This document shows, piece after piece, positions 36,512-47,421 of a stretch of 64,000 bases of DNA (position 1 is the first letter of the stretch; every line of letters starts with the position of its first letter). The DNA is from Zelopaecilomyces penicillatus (lineage: Eukaryota; Ascomycota; Sordariomycetes; Hypocreales; Pseudodiploosporaceae), in assembly GCA_005765155.1 (NCBI GenBank), contig VCCP01000002.1, forward strand, positions 5,394,001 to 5,458,000, written 5' to 3'. Below the pieces are notes generated by a model. It did no database searches. It worked only from the letters and a program-made list of their open reading frames with translations, and was not told the DNA's origin. Position numbers and translations under genes: made by a program.

Positions 36512-37329
36512 AATGGTTGGAATAGAATAGAATAGTTACCAAGCAATGATCATGGGAACAGGAAGGGTTCAAAGACAAAAAAAATACGGGTTGACTTTGG
36601 CGAACGATGGGTGGATGTGGGCGTTATATTGCGTGTAAGACTAGCCAAGAATAGGCATGTGGCCGTTTGCAGAAAATTTCCCAATCGTATAGTATGGCCG
36701 GCGCAAGTGTTGCTGTCGTAATTAGAGGGTGGATATCCTTCGTAGGTATGCGCGATTATCAGATCATCAGATATGATTACGGCGCAGCCTAAAATCGCCA
36801 GCATCCCTGCCCTGACCTTAGCGACCCTCCCAAGGACCCTGGAACCACCCCACCTTAAATCAACTGATTTTAGCACCCACTAGCTCGGGCATTTTGTCAG
36901 GGCCAGGCCTCGGTCTTTTGCGCCGCGCGGGTTGGGGGAACACGGTTTTCTCCCTCTTTCTCTCATGTCCTCTAGGTGGTGTGTGCGAGTGTGTATTGGC
37001 CGAAGCCCGCTGTCCGTTTCAAGTCTATGCCCGTGGAACTCTGGAGAAATTGGGTGGTGTAGAGCAAAAGAAAAAGAAAATGGACACCCCCCCCCCTCGT
37101 TAATAGTAAAGGCCGCGGACATAACTGATCGGTCTCCGGCCGGCTCGAATACGCCGGTGATGGGTGTAGAAAATGGGCATTAATCCTGGGGCGTCTGCTA
37201 GATTTGAAGAGGAATGTCTGTGTTTTTTGTTCTTAGGATAGAAGACATTGTTGCATCCTCCGGTGAACGTGGGTACTAATAAATACACTCCTTCAGCAGC
37301 ACGTTTACACGGATAGTCGGATAGGAAAG
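36512..37329. other. intergenic promoter region
   Basis: No gene. Two near-matches to the GATA consensus (ATCAGATCA, ATCAGATAT) occur in tandem at about 36757-36772, and TAATAAATA at about 37277 may serve as the core promoter of the following oxidoreductase gene. Confidence 0.45.
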
Positions 37330-38812
37330 ATGTTGGAGACGCCGGTGTTGTACACAAAGGTCGCCGCCTACGCCATCGTCGTGCTGTGGGCTGAGATCCG
37401 ACGAGCTCTCAAGGCGGCCATCATTCGACGACAGGCGCTCTGGTTTGGATCTTCAACAGCGGCGACACGGAGTCGCAACATTGTCATTGTAGGAGCCTCC
37501 TTTGCCGGATACCACGCTGCGCGCCTCATTGCCAGACACCTCTCACCTCACAGTCCCTATCGCGTTGTTGTCATCGAGCCCAACAGCCATTTCCAGTTCA
37601 CATGGGTATTACCGCGGTTCTGTGTTGTACCGGGTCATGAACATAAGGCATTCATCCCTTACGGCGGCAACGTGGCCGATGTCATCGACGGCGCCCTACG
37701 CTGGGTGAAAGACCGCGTTGTGAGTATCGACCGCGCCGCTGTACATCTCGAGGGCAGCGACGAGCGCATTCCCTACGACTATCTCGTGATTGCTACGGGC
37801 TCAGGCGTCCAGGACGGGCTGCCCTCGCGTGTCAATGCTACAGATAAGTTGGAGGGTATGAAGCGGCTACAGGCGATGCAGCGAGGCATCGCAGACGCCA
37901 AGACGGTCGTCGTCGTGGGCGGCGGCGCGGCTGGTGTGGAGGTTGCGACTGATGCGAAGGCTTTGTATCCGGAGAAGCACATTATTCTGGTGCACTCGAG
38001 GAGCGCTGTTATGCATCGGTTTGGAAAGGGGCTCCAGGTTGCAGCGCGTGAGGGTCTGGAGAGACTGGGTGTGGAGTTGGTGCTCGAGGAGAGAGTGGTT
38101 GGCGAGGACTCTTCCTCGGGCATAGTGACCCTACAATCTGGACGCGAGATCAAGTGCGATTTCTATGTGAGTCTAGAACCAAAACATCCATCCACTGTGT
38201 ATTCTCATAATACTTTTGTATATCAAGCAAGCTGATATCTTTTCTACAGATGAACTGTGCCGGTCAAAAGCCACTATCCGGCATCATCTCCAGCCTCTCA
38301 CCAAACGCAATCGCCTCCACCGGCCACATCAAAGTCAAGCCCACTCTCCAAATCGACGACGAAACCCTCCCCAACATCTACACATGCGGCGACGTAGCCG
38401 ACACCAAAACCCCAAACCCAAATTCTCGGTCGGCGATGCGGCAGGCCTCCGTCGTGGCGGACAATATCCTCCTCGCGGCGACGGGGAAAGCACCGAGCTA
38501 TAAGTATAAGAACTACTGGGGGGATGGTATTATCAAGTTGACGCTTGGTCTGGTATGTGAAAGTCTTTTTTTTCTTTTGATTGTTTCTCTCGCTGGCTAG
38601 GAATATGTGTTGACTGATTCTGCGTTGTCTAGGACCGTTCGGTGACACATTTGGGCGACGGCAACTCGGAGCTCTTGTTCAAATCATTAGAAAAAGAAGA
38701 GGCACTCATGTCGGCCATGTGCTGGACACGCATGGGTGAAAAACCATTCGAGGATAGTTATATGACCGCACAGGGATTAGGACCAGACGGCAAGTTGCTA
38801 AATGAGGCGTGA
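37330..38812 (+). CDS. AIF/AMID-like FAD-dependent NAD(P)H oxidoreductase
   Basis: Three exons (37330-38166, 38250-38552, 38633-38812), all in phase 0, encode 439 residues. A hydrophobic N-terminal segment (about 8-22) may be a membrane anchor. The FAD motif IVIVGASFAG is at residues 51-60, ATGSG at about 155-159, the NAD(P)H motif VVVVGGGAAGVE at about 193-204, and CGDVAD in exon 2 binds the FAD ribityl. This is the layout of the AMID/FSP1 group, single-subunit NAD(P)H:quinone oxidoreductases linked in other species to cell death or ubiquinone reduction at membranes. The fungal role is not established. The last exon (ELLFKSLEKEEALMSAMCW) is a C-terminal extension. The gene is convergent with the methyltransferase, stop to stop about 110 bp apart. 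Confidence 0.9.
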
Positions 38813-38921
38813 ACACAGAAAAAAGGCGAAATCAGGTGTTGGTATGAATGAAATTTGTATCTCTTATCGTATAAAACCCAAAGGCTCACTTTCTGTGAGA
38901 GTTAATACTACATATATCCAC

Positions 38922-39812
38922 TTAATTGAACCTCGCCACCCAGACATCCATCGTTTGAGCCTTGGTCACCTGCGCAGCCTCCATAGATGCAATGACTGCG
39001 TCTCTGGTAGAGCGAAGAAGCGCCTTGACCTTGGGATCGTCTATATGCTCCTCAATTTCCGATAGAAACCCCTTGTCCTGGACAGTCCCCGTCTCCCAGT
39101 GTCCATCCAACAGGGCCTTTCCAGGCACGATGACATCCTCCTCTGCCAAAGTCCAACCCTTACCCTGAGCTGCATCCTTGATGGCGCCGGGGCTAGACAG
39201 GCATCGGATGTTGGCCTCGCTCGCAGGATTATGAGCTTCAATTGTCGCGCGTACTATAGCAGAGAGGACATGCGGCACGGCAGCGCTCTCTGTAGCTCGC
39301 AGCGCGTACTCGGCGATGCAGATGGCCTTGACACGGCCCTTGAGTGCGGCGAGCATGCTGGCAAGAACCTCGGGCGAGTCAAAATACCAGATGCAGTGAG
39401 CAAACACAGCAACGTCCCAGCTACTATCCGCATCCTGCTGTTTCAGGAAATCAAGCGGCTGGGCCCGATGCCAGGCAATGCGGCTGCCGACAGCGCTGGC
39501 CGAGAGATGCTGCTGAGCCTGGGCCAGCGTGTACGGCGCTCCGTAGTCCGGGGCGGCCGGGTCCACGGCGTCGACATGGCCAGTGGGGCCGACCGCCGAG
39601 GCCAACACGGCCGTGCAGTCGCCCTGGCCACAGCCGATTTCTAGGACGCGGCTGCCGGGGGCGATGTGCCACTGGTTGATGAGATTGATACGGTGCTCTG
39701 TTTGGCCGATCTGGATTGCGGAGTTGGCTGGGCCGATGGAGTAGGATGCGATTGTGGGTGCTGCCGAGGCCTGGAGGGGCTCGAAGGTGTGGGATAAAGA
39801 GGAGGTAGACAT
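38922..39812 (-). CDS. SAM-dependent methyltransferase (class I)
   Basis: Single exon, 296 residues. The ATG at 39812 is followed by Ser/Thr-rich residues. Motif I, VLEIGCGQGD, is at residues 56-65, followed by an acidic residue after the second strand (VDAVDP), then a variable insert, and WDVAVFAHCIWYF for motif IV. The fold is the seven-strand class I methyltransferase of the UbiE/type-11 group; the acceptor is unknown, a small molecule being more likely than protein or RNA. No targeting peptide. It shares a neighbourhood with GNAT, oxidoreductase, GT1, P450 and FMO genes, which could mean a role in specialised metabolism; that is inference. Confidence 0.88.
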   Translation of the reverse strand: MSTSSLSHTFEPLQASAAPTIASYSIGPANSAIQIGQTEHRINLINQWHIAPGSRVLEIGCGQGDCTAVLASAVGPTGHVDAVDPAAPDYGAPYTLAQAQQHLSASAVGSRIAWHRAQPLDFLKQQDADSSWDVAVFAHCIWYFDSPEVLASMLAALKGRVKAICIAEYALRATESAAVPHVLSAIVRATIEAHNPASEANIRCLSSPGAIKDAAQGKGWTLAEEDVIVPGKALLDGHWETGTVQDKGFLSEIEEHIDDPKVKALLRSTRDAVIASMEAAQVTKAQTMDVWVARFN

Positions 39813-40511
39813 TGTAAGTATCTTTTTGTTTTAATCTTATGTTATACAAGAGTGATGATCATGCGAAGGGTGGAAATTGAGATGTGTTGACGTATCGTGA
39901 TTCAAAGCAAAAACATACACACCAAGCCCATTGATATATACGTGAATGAGTTAAAGTTGAATCCGTTTGTTGCCAACGATATCCTCAACTCCATTGGCAC
40001 CACAATCCCCCGCCTGCAGTCCCTACCTACTGAATGCCTGACTCTTCAAACACAATTAGAAATGCATTCCTTCATGACTCACCCCTCCCACCATGTCGAA
40101 TTCCCCCCCACGCTGATGCTGACAGTGGATCATTCATTCTCTTAGCTCACAGTTATAACAACAAACAACAAAATGATTCACACAAAAATCATGTACGCAA
40201 AAGAGGCCAGCAGCAATCACCTTTCCTTAAAAGACAAAAGACTCACGCGTGAGATTTTGATGCTTTCCTTTGAGTCATCCATGCATGTAAATTACGGCTA
40301 CTCGGCTCGGGTATCTGGGGGATCCTCTATGCAAGTTGCAATTGGTGGTATTTCCCCCGCCTCTTTAACTGCGCCGCCAATGCAGCTAATTGCGATAGTA
40401 AGCCTCATCCAAAGTAGGTAGACCAAAGAAAAATGCAATGAAACCTTCCAGCTCACTCACTACACTTGCACCACAATATCCGCAGCAGTAAACACGCAAA
40501 CATACACGTCT
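39813..40511. other. intergenic region
   Basis: AT-rich, with no gene supported. It holds the promoter of the methyltransferase (minus strand) and the 3' end region of the next minus-strand gene. Confidence 0.5.
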
Positions 40512-41721
40512 TTAAAAAGTTGTCTGTAGTTTTGGATAATCTTCCGCGTGAGCCTGCAAGTCCGCATACACCGACGCCGATTGATCCCCTGGCAAATGCC
40601 GCATACGGCCTAAATCCTCCTCGGCGAGATGTTCCAGCACTTCTATCGGCTCTTTTTTCCCCTCTTCCTCGTCTTTCTTCTGTGGCTCTGCCGCTTTTTC
40701 GATGCCTGAAGACTCTCCGATGAGGAGGATCTGTGCGTTTGCGTAGTTGAGGTGTTCGGGCTTAGAAGGCATCCATCGAAGACTGCGGAAATCGTCAAGT
40801 ATACTGTGATCCTAAGCATCAACAAAGACTCTTTCACAATCTTGGCATATTTCATGACTTCGTTTACTTCTGAGAAAGCACTTACCTTTTAGGATATTCA
40901 GGGTCCTTTGGCAAACGGGCATTGGCCGGTCCCTCATGTTGCGGATTCTTCGTACTCAAGATAAAGCTCCCCCTCTCCTTCAGCCCCAGATCTTTCTGGA
41001 CTTGACCCAACTTCTCCGGCAAGGTAACAATATACACCAAATGACTGTCCCTCCTAGTCGTGGTGATAGCATATACTCCCTCCCCAACGGGTGTCGCTGC
41101 CGGAGTATGCCGAGTGCCAACCGTCTTCGTCTCGTAATCGGCGCCTGCGAGAAACTCGCTCTTGATGGTGTCGTATGAAACTCCAGACTTTTCGACAAAG
41201 GCCATGAAGCGGTCCTTTCCGCTAAGTGGAAGCTGCTTCTTGGGTAGAGAGACCAGTCTAGTGTTTCCAGCATCGCCAATGGGGCCCTCGCCGAGTTTGG
41301 CGTCTTTGGAGATTGGTCGCAACAGGAAATAGGTGCGGGCAACTTCGTCGACGTCGCTGGGTTTGTCGATATTGACGCGAGCGCGGATGAAGAAGTAGAT
41401 GATGCCCTTTTCGAGAATGTTTGATGGAACGTCAGGTTCTTTGCCTGGTTGAATGGCACTCTCGTCCTTTTGAATAGTTTCGTCCTCATCTTCCCCATCT
41501 TCCTCAGAAATATCGCTCTCATCCTCTACGTCTTCTGCTTTCGCTGCTTCATCAGACTTCTCTTGCTTCATGCCTGGCATATCATCTAGTGTCGTCTGCT
41601 TTTCTTTCTTGACCCGTTTTGCTTCTGGCCTATCTTTGTCGGTCTGATGTTTGTCGCCTGCAGATACCGATGCGCTTGCTTGTTTCGATCCATTCTGGTT
41701 CTTCGGCTCACTTCCTGCCAT
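40512..41721 (-). CDS. conserved fungal acidic nuclear-type protein, function unknown
   Basis: Two exons, 41721-40886 and 40782-40512, give 368 residues. The start is the ATG at 41721 (AACAATGGC); the frame is open a little further but without an ATG. The first 100 residues are disordered and highly charged, with a basic stretch RVKKEK and an acidic run (EDVEDESDISEEDGEDEDE), typical of chromatin-associated proteins. A folded core from about residue 105 (IIYFFIRARVNIDKP) to about 300 is of a type I have seen only in fungal proteins of unassigned role, sometimes labelled as a BTB-domain transcription factor by automatic annotation; I cannot confirm a BTB fold. The C-terminus is again acidic and Lys-rich. 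It is divergent from the GT1 gene, with 513 bp between their start codons. Confidence 0.75.
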
Positions 41722-42234
41722 TGTTATTTGTTCTTCGTGTCTCAATTAAGTACAATTATCAGCTATAGTAATGGTGCAGCAACAGAATGTTTACGTAGAC
41801 AACAAGGCAACGGTTGTTTTTGCAACAACATCTCCTGGTATATCTGCTGGTGATGTCATAGATCTGTCAGATCTTGGATGATCTGCATTGGCTGCTTGCT
41901 GATCGTCAGACAAACGTGATGCATTAAACTAGCTGAAAAAGACACTCGCATGTATACGAATAATTACTATTGATTGTCTGTCTCTTGAGTTTATCTATTG
42001 TCAGCTTCAAATGGTGATGCTCAGTCCTTTTACTCTTCGCCGAGCCATAAGGCTGATTGCTCTGCTGTTCGACATGGCAAGTAGCATCAAACAGCGGGTA
42101 GTCACCTGTAACTTCCCTGGATAGATGCTCCAGCAGCAGCTCCAACTATTTCATCCACAGCCTCCAGGTTTTGCCCAGAATCCCATCACTGTCATCATCG
42201 CGATGCCTCATCTCAAGTCTCAAGTTTACAGACA
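41722..42234. promoter_or_regulatory. bidirectional promoter region
   Basis: 513 bp between the divergent start codons of the acidic nuclear protein (41721, minus) and the GT1 gene (42235, plus). It contains no gene and no strong TATA box; control of both genes presumably sits here. Confidence 0.55.
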
Positions 42235-43527
42235 ATGCGGGTTCTCCTCCACTCCCACTTCCCTGTAGGCCATGCCTATCCTATGCAAGCCGTCGCCCAG
42301 TCATTGATAGACAGAGGCCACGAAGTCGTCTGGCTGACCAGCTCCGCCCATGAAAGCCGAGTCAAGGCCACCGGAGCAACTTTCGCTGCGACCAAAGCCA
42401 TCGCCAGTGTTGATGCCGCTCTCATCCAGCACAACATCACAGGGCTCTTCGAAAAGGATTATTGCCACCTTGAGTCTCACCTCATCGCCCAGGTTGCCGA
42501 CTACCGCTCTGTACTGGCCTCGTTTCCAGCTGATGTGCTACTTGTCGACGTCTTTCCACATGGAGCCCAAGCCCTGTATGACCTTGGCGAGATCGGCGTG
42601 TACGCGACCGTGGGGGTGGTTCCGTTCTATACTTCTGGTGCTGGTGCCCCGATGTCAGGTTCAGGTGACCAGCCATCCGTATCCTGGCTTGCCAGAATAG
42701 AAACATCACTACGGCATCTGATACACCAATGGGCTGTGTTGCCTCTTCTCCTTCAACCTGTGATCAACCGACAAAGAAGCATACTGGGCCTACAGGGACT
42801 TCCATACGGCGAGCCCCCAGAATGCTTCATGTATAGCCCATTTCTTCATATCCAAGCTTCTTGTCCGACCCTAGAGTTCTCTCAACTGCCCCAACCTCAA
42901 AGTCTTCGCCACAGTATCGCTTACGTTGGTCCTCTTGTCAGCTCGTCAACAGGTATATCAACTCAATTACCGTCGTGGTGGAACCGTGTACTTTCACACG
43001 ACAAGATAGTTGGCATAACTCAAGGAACTTTTGCCATGGACCCGTCTTCCTTGATCATCCCCGCCATCAAAGCGTTTGAACGCGACACGGAAGTACTCAT
43101 TATAGTTATATCTCCACACGCCGATGCAATCCGAGACCAGGCCAAAGACTCGGATAATGTTCTCTACGCCAACTGGCTACCATACCATTTATTGCTTCCT
43201 CGTCTTGTTCTCTTCATCACCAATGGCGGTTACGGGAGCATCACGCAAGCCCTTTCACATGGCGTGCCTCTTCTCTGCGCTGGCCAGACCGAAGACAAAA
43301 AGGACACAGCCGCCAGAGTCGCATGGAGTGGTGCTGGCATTGATTTAAAAACAGACAGTCCCTCTCCTGATCAAGTTCGAATAGCAGCTCAGCGTATTTT
43401 ACATACTCTTACATACAAGTCAAGAGCTGATTTCCTCAAGAAAGAGTTGGATGGTTTGGCAGGAGGCGAAGCAGCTTGCAACCTACTTGAAAAGCTAGCT
43501 TGTAGAATACAGAACAGCAAATCATAG
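42235..43527 (+). CDS. GT1-family glycosyltransferase (UGT/MGT-like)
   Basis: Single exon, 430 residues, start ATG at 42235. The N-terminus (VLLHSHFPVGHAYPMQAVAQ) is the acceptor-side Rossmann fold with the His that acts as the general base in GT-B enzymes (GHxxP). The C-terminal donor site has ITNGGYGSITQALSHGVPLLC, the fungal/bacterial version of the UGT signature, with AGQTEDKKDTAARVAWSGAGI after it. There is no C-terminal membrane anchor and no N-terminal signal, so it is cytosolic and resembles macrolide-type transferases more than animal UGTs. It probably adds glucose or another sugar from a UDP donor to a small hydrophobic acceptor. The neighbours P450, FMO and MFS make a specialised metabolite or xenobiotic acceptor plausible but unproven. 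Confidence 0.88.
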   Translation: MRVLLHSHFPVGHAYPMQAVAQSLIDRGHEVVWLTSSAHESRVKATGATFAATKAIASVDAALIQHNITGLFEKDYCHLESHLIAQVADYRSVLASFPADVLLVDVFPHGAQALYDLGEIGVYATVGVVPFYTSGAGAPMSGSGDQPSVSWLARIETSLRHLIHQWAVLPLLLQPVINRQRSILGLQGLPYGEPPECFMYSPFLHIQASCPTLEFSQLPQPQSLRHSIAYVGPLVSSSTGISTQLPSWWNRVLSHDKIVGITQGTFAMDPSSLIIPAIKAFERDTEVLIIVISPHADAIRDQAKDSDNVLYANWLPYHLLLPRLVLFITNGGYGSITQALSHGVPLLCAGQTEDKKDTAARVAWSGAGIDLKTDSPSPDQVRIAAQRILHTLTYKSRADFLKKELDGLAGGEAACNLLEKLACRIQNSKS

Positions 43528-43731
43528 TGAATGCGATAATTAATTAGATAGGACTAGGTAATATTTTTGGGGAAAAGACATTGTCTATATAAATAGCTAT
43601 CTCAAAGGGATTGTTGACCTCTTTGACATTTTGGACAACCATCCAAATCCTAGTGATCGTACCAATGACCTTTTCCACTCCTTTTTAATAAATCAATCCC
43701 CAAAACGCCCTTTTCCAACCCGTAATCCAAT

Positions 43732-44278
43732 TCAATGCATCCAGTGGGTATCATGTCTAATTATCGGCCTAGCTCCAGCCATCTTTTCTAACTGATTGTG
43801 ACTGCCAATATCAGGATCCGTGTTCATAGGATCTAAGACTGTTAGAGCCTGTAGACTACCAATGCATGTAACGCGACTATCTAAGCTTACCTCTCTGGAT
43901 TTTGTTGCATTCCTCATTGAGGCTTGCTTAAAGGAATGCCGTAATTCTTGTATTCGGCATCCCAGCATTCGTAGACCGGGCACCCTTCGCACCCTTCCCA
44001 GTCTTTGTGGTATTTGCGGTCTTTGCACCCCTCGCATCCACTGCCGCCTTTGCGGCTTTGCCCTTTTCACCAAAGACAGGATGGTCAGGAGAATAACGGC
44101 TCTTGCGATGCTTGGAATAACCAGGGTTGTAGTCACCACAGATTGGCTGGTAGCTAACAGAGCAAGTACTATGCTCAGGTGGCAAATCGAAAACAACTCT
44201 AGGTTTAGGCTCAGGGGTAGGTTTATTGACGGCTCGCTCGTCGCTGATCGACGAGCCCTTGGACACACAGCAACCCAT
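43732..44278 (-). CDS. small N-myristoylation-motif protein with a disrupted or unresolved reading frame
   Basis: The ATG at 44278 (CAAAATGGG) begins MGCCVSKGSS, a good N-myristoylation signal (Gly2, Ser7, Lys8) with adjacent Cys for palmitoylation, predicting attachment to membranes. The same frame stays open to a TAA at 43928 (116 residues). However, from about 44030 the coding signal moves to another frame: there the codons are strongly C-ending and give a Cys/Trp/Tyr-rich segment (CEGCKDRKYHKDWEGCEGC, then CPVYECWDAEYKNYGIPL) up to about 43945. After that the first frame again looks coding (ASLNEECNKIQR) up to a GTAAGC donor, and a last exon ends at 43732 (RHDTHWMH). Either two compensating indels occurred, or introns exist that I cannot place. 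One candidate intron (GTGACT to CAAAG) would restore the second frame. The family is not recognised. Confidence 0.45.
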
Positions 44279-44933
44279 TTTGATTGATGCGAGTTGGGGT
44301 TGGTTTTTCGTTTGAGGAGGAGATGAAAACGGTGAGGAAGTAGTTCTTCGGTGTGAGTGAAGACTGTAGATAAAATGCGTTGAGTGGCAGATGGTGTTAC
44401 TTATAGTAAGTAAGTTGGGGAGAAGAGCTGTTTGCTGTTTGAAGATGTGAATTGATCTGATTGTTCCTGATGAAGAAGCAGATACGAAAGAGAAAGAAGA
44501 AGCTGTATTGAAAGGGGCAAGCACCGAATTTATACGTCTATGGGAAGCCTCCAAGAACTCTAAAGCCCACCGCGAAAAAATTGATGCTGTCAACTTAAAA
44601 TCGGGTTGTCATGTGTAAATCTTGAAAAGCATCAGTCGGAGATGCATCAGAGCGTGAATGTGCACCAGAAAGCCACAACCTTAACTAGAGCCCATCACAC
44701 TTCGTCCCTATTTGGGCTTCGTGCAGATAGTTATCTCGCATTGACAAAAGGCTTGAATGCTAAGCATCTCATTCTCCATCGACAAAAAAAAGGGAAAGGA
44801 CTCCAAAGGGAACACGCGTGGGTATGGTTGAGAACAACAGGGATTTGCGGTGTTGTGTGTCAGAGTCAACTCTAAAGTTAGAGTTGGAAGACTCCGCTCC
44901 CACAAACGACTTGCCTCACTACCTTGCGACTCT
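44279..44933. other. intergenic region with TATA element
   Basis: No gene. On the minus strand TATAAATT at 44534-44527 lies about 250 bp before the ATG at 44278 and is its likely TATA box. The 3' UTR of the MFS gene also ends here. Confidence 0.5.
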
Positions 44934-47037
44934 TCACTTTCTACCAGCCCAGAAACGCAAAAGAGCCTCCTTCTTGTTCTTGGGTGGCGGCAATGGCTCT
45001 CGATTCTGATCCTTTTCGCTCAGCGGCAGTCCGTCGTTACCAACATTCGTCACAGCATTCTGCTGTTTACCCAGATAGTAGTTGGTTTGGAAACAAGCGG
45101 CTATCAGAGGAATAAAGGCGAGAACCAGCGCAGGCGTAATACAAAAATATAGAGTTCTGCGGTACGCCTCAATTGTGCCTTGCCGCATGGGACTGTCATA
45201 GGGATAATTTTTGCGTACTGCCTTGACGTTGCTGAAAATCTTCTTGATGTCAGCTGCTGTGGCGCTCTCAGGTAAGTGCTCACGAAGTTGCTTAGGCATT
45301 TGAGAAGACCAAATGACGGCAACGATGGCACTTCCGATGGCGCTACCAATCTTAGACCACAGAGATAACAGAGAGATGGCCAGAGCAACGTCCTGATGCG
45401 GCACGGAAGCTTGTGAGGCAACTCGGGAACCAACCACAGACATGGCGCCTCCAGCACCGATGAGGATCTGAGAAATGACCATGGCCGCTGTGCTAATACT
45501 TGCGTGACGCCCATCCAAAAGTATGCCCATGCCGAGAATCTTGAGACACAGACCAAAGATTTGGATGGCCTTGTATCTATGGGTCCATCGCTGCAAGAGG
45601 CCTGCTATGGGGCCAAAAATACAGAGAGCTATCGTGAGTGTGTTTCCATAGTACACCCAATTTTGCTGACTCCATGGTTTGGCGACGAGTACATATGAAC
45701 TCCAGTATAGACTGCGGATATTTCCAGCGACTAGAAGAGGTAAAAGAAATATCAGCAAACCGTGATTCATAACTCAGAAATTCAAGTTAGTAAAGACGAG
45801 GAGGGGTGGGGAGCAACTAACTGAAATAGAAGCTGTCAATAACAACGGCCATGACAAATGTCTTGTTACAGACCAAGCATCGAGGAGCACTAGGCATCTT
45901 TGCCCATTTCATCTCATAAACAACATAGGTAATGAGAAGAACACCACCGACGACCATCATGGCAATAAGCGACTCGTTGCGCCAACCGTGGTCTGCATAT
46001 GTTTTGAGCGAGAAAGGTAAAAGAAGTAGTGACCACCCAAAACCCAAGAGAATGAGACCAAACGCATCAATCTCGTACCAATTCTTCAATAGCCTTTGCA
46101 TCCATGAGGCATCTGGCTTTACAGCAGGAGCCACGATGTCGCCGTGTGGTTTCTCGGTACCTTCCTTCTCTGCAGCCTCACCTGCAGCCCGTCTCGCAGC
46201 GTTACTCGAGGCCATATTCACAATACCTTGCTGCCTTGCCTTACGGTCCAGATAGATGAGCGTCACAATTGCTGGGCCAAGTGCGGCCGGCATGATGATA
46301 GCAAACATACCATAACCCCTTGTGAAGTATTAGTGCAAGTTTCTCCAAGAATTTTCACGACAGCTTGGTAAGTTTAAAGACTGGGAACACTCTACGTACC
46401 ACCGCCACTGGTTTCGGGACGACATGGCGCTGACGATCTTACCCGAGAACCAAGTATTGATAATAAAAGGCGTTGACAGAAGAGAGCTCACGAACCCACG
46501 CCACTCCAACGGCGTCAGATCTGCTACAATGATATCGTTTGTGAGGTCCAGACCGGAACCGCCAACGGCGACAAACACTTCACCGACAATGTAAGACGAA
46601 ATGCTCTGCGACGTAGCAGCAATGATATACCCAACAGTATAGAAGAACAGCGCGAGAACATAGGTATAGGGCCGGGACGTAATGTCGGACAACTTGGCAA
46701 TGAATGGCTTAGCTACAGCACTGATGATGCTGGTAGCAATAGAGAGCGTCGATAGCACAGAGCTGTGCTGCTTGTAGTAAGACGAGGCGTCAATGCTATA
46801 ATAAGACGTCGTTGAGGAGTCAAGCGAGTAGGCCCACGCGCAGACCAGCACTGAGGCACCGACGAGATAGAGCGTTTTGCGATTCGCCCTGGCTTCTCTG
46901 TAAACGGCTTCCATGCGCGTCACGCCCTGGGATTGAACCACATGACCGACATCAGACTCAAGCATCATGTCAATTGGACGCTTCTCATCCCCAGTCATGT
47001 TTACCGGCTCCAACGGTGAAGAGTGTGCCACTGCCAT
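44934..47037 (-). CDS. MFS transporter, siderophore-iron transporter type (Sit1/Mir-like)
   Basis: Three exons (47037-46400, 46318-45822, 45730-44934) encode 643 residues, the length of fungal siderophore carriers with about 14 membrane segments. After an 50-residue polar N-terminus come YSLDSSTTSYYSIDASSYY and the inter-helix pattern AKPFIAKLSDITSRPYTYVLALFFY (the family form of the MFS G-x-x-x-D-R loop), then GLDLTNDIIVADLTPLEWRGFVSSLLSTPFI, which strongly resembles the Arn/Sit/Mir family. A central charged loop (residues about 250-275) separates the halves. Predicted role: proton-coupled uptake of ferric siderophores at the plasma membrane; some relatives export toxins instead. Intron 1 ends in AAG, and intron 2 starts with GTTAGT. 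A TATA box (47166-47173) and GATA-type motifs lie upstream, fitting iron-dependent repression. Confidence 0.87.
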
Positions 47038-47165
47038 TGAGAGGGTTGAAAGACGCGCGATGAGGCAGGCGAGAAAGAAGAAGAAACAAAAAGTTGGTGA
47101 TCCGAGAATGGTTCACCAGTACGGTGACATGTGTGGTATTTGTATCATCGCTTCAATGAACAACC

Positions 47166-47173
47166 TATATATA
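47166..47173 (-). promoter_or_regulatory. TATA box of the MFS transporter gene
   Basis: TATATATA about 130 bp upstream of the ATG at 47037. Confidence 0.6.
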
Positions 47174-47365
47174 GTACGTTCAACCGAGCCTATGTACTCG
47201 AATACCCGTCCAAGTCTGCCGCATAGCGCAACCGACGGGGTCTCGAACAGGAATCGCACCAAACACGAACCCTTGGCGCCCCAATAATCTCACCCAAACA
47301 AGGAAGTTGCTCCAAACGTCTGGGATCCATTAGTGGTGGAGAAATCGGGGTGGGGCTTGAAAATC

Positions 47366-47421
47366 TTATCTAATCTGATCATCACATGTACCTTGCCACC
47401 ACTTTAGTTACCATCTGATAA
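47366..47421. promoter_or_regulatory. cluster of GATA (SreA-type) motifs upstream of the siderophore-type transporter
   Basis: ATCTGATAA at 47413-47421 matches the published fungal siderophore-repressor consensus ATCWGATAA exactly. Two near matches are adjacent: TTATCTAAT (47366-47374, reverse orientation, one mismatch) and ATCTGATCA (47373-47381, one mismatch). They lie 330-385 bp before the transporter's start codon. Chance gives about one exact match per 64 kb, and two others occur in this window (26573, 34937), so the position and clustering matter more than the match itself. Confidence 0.45.
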
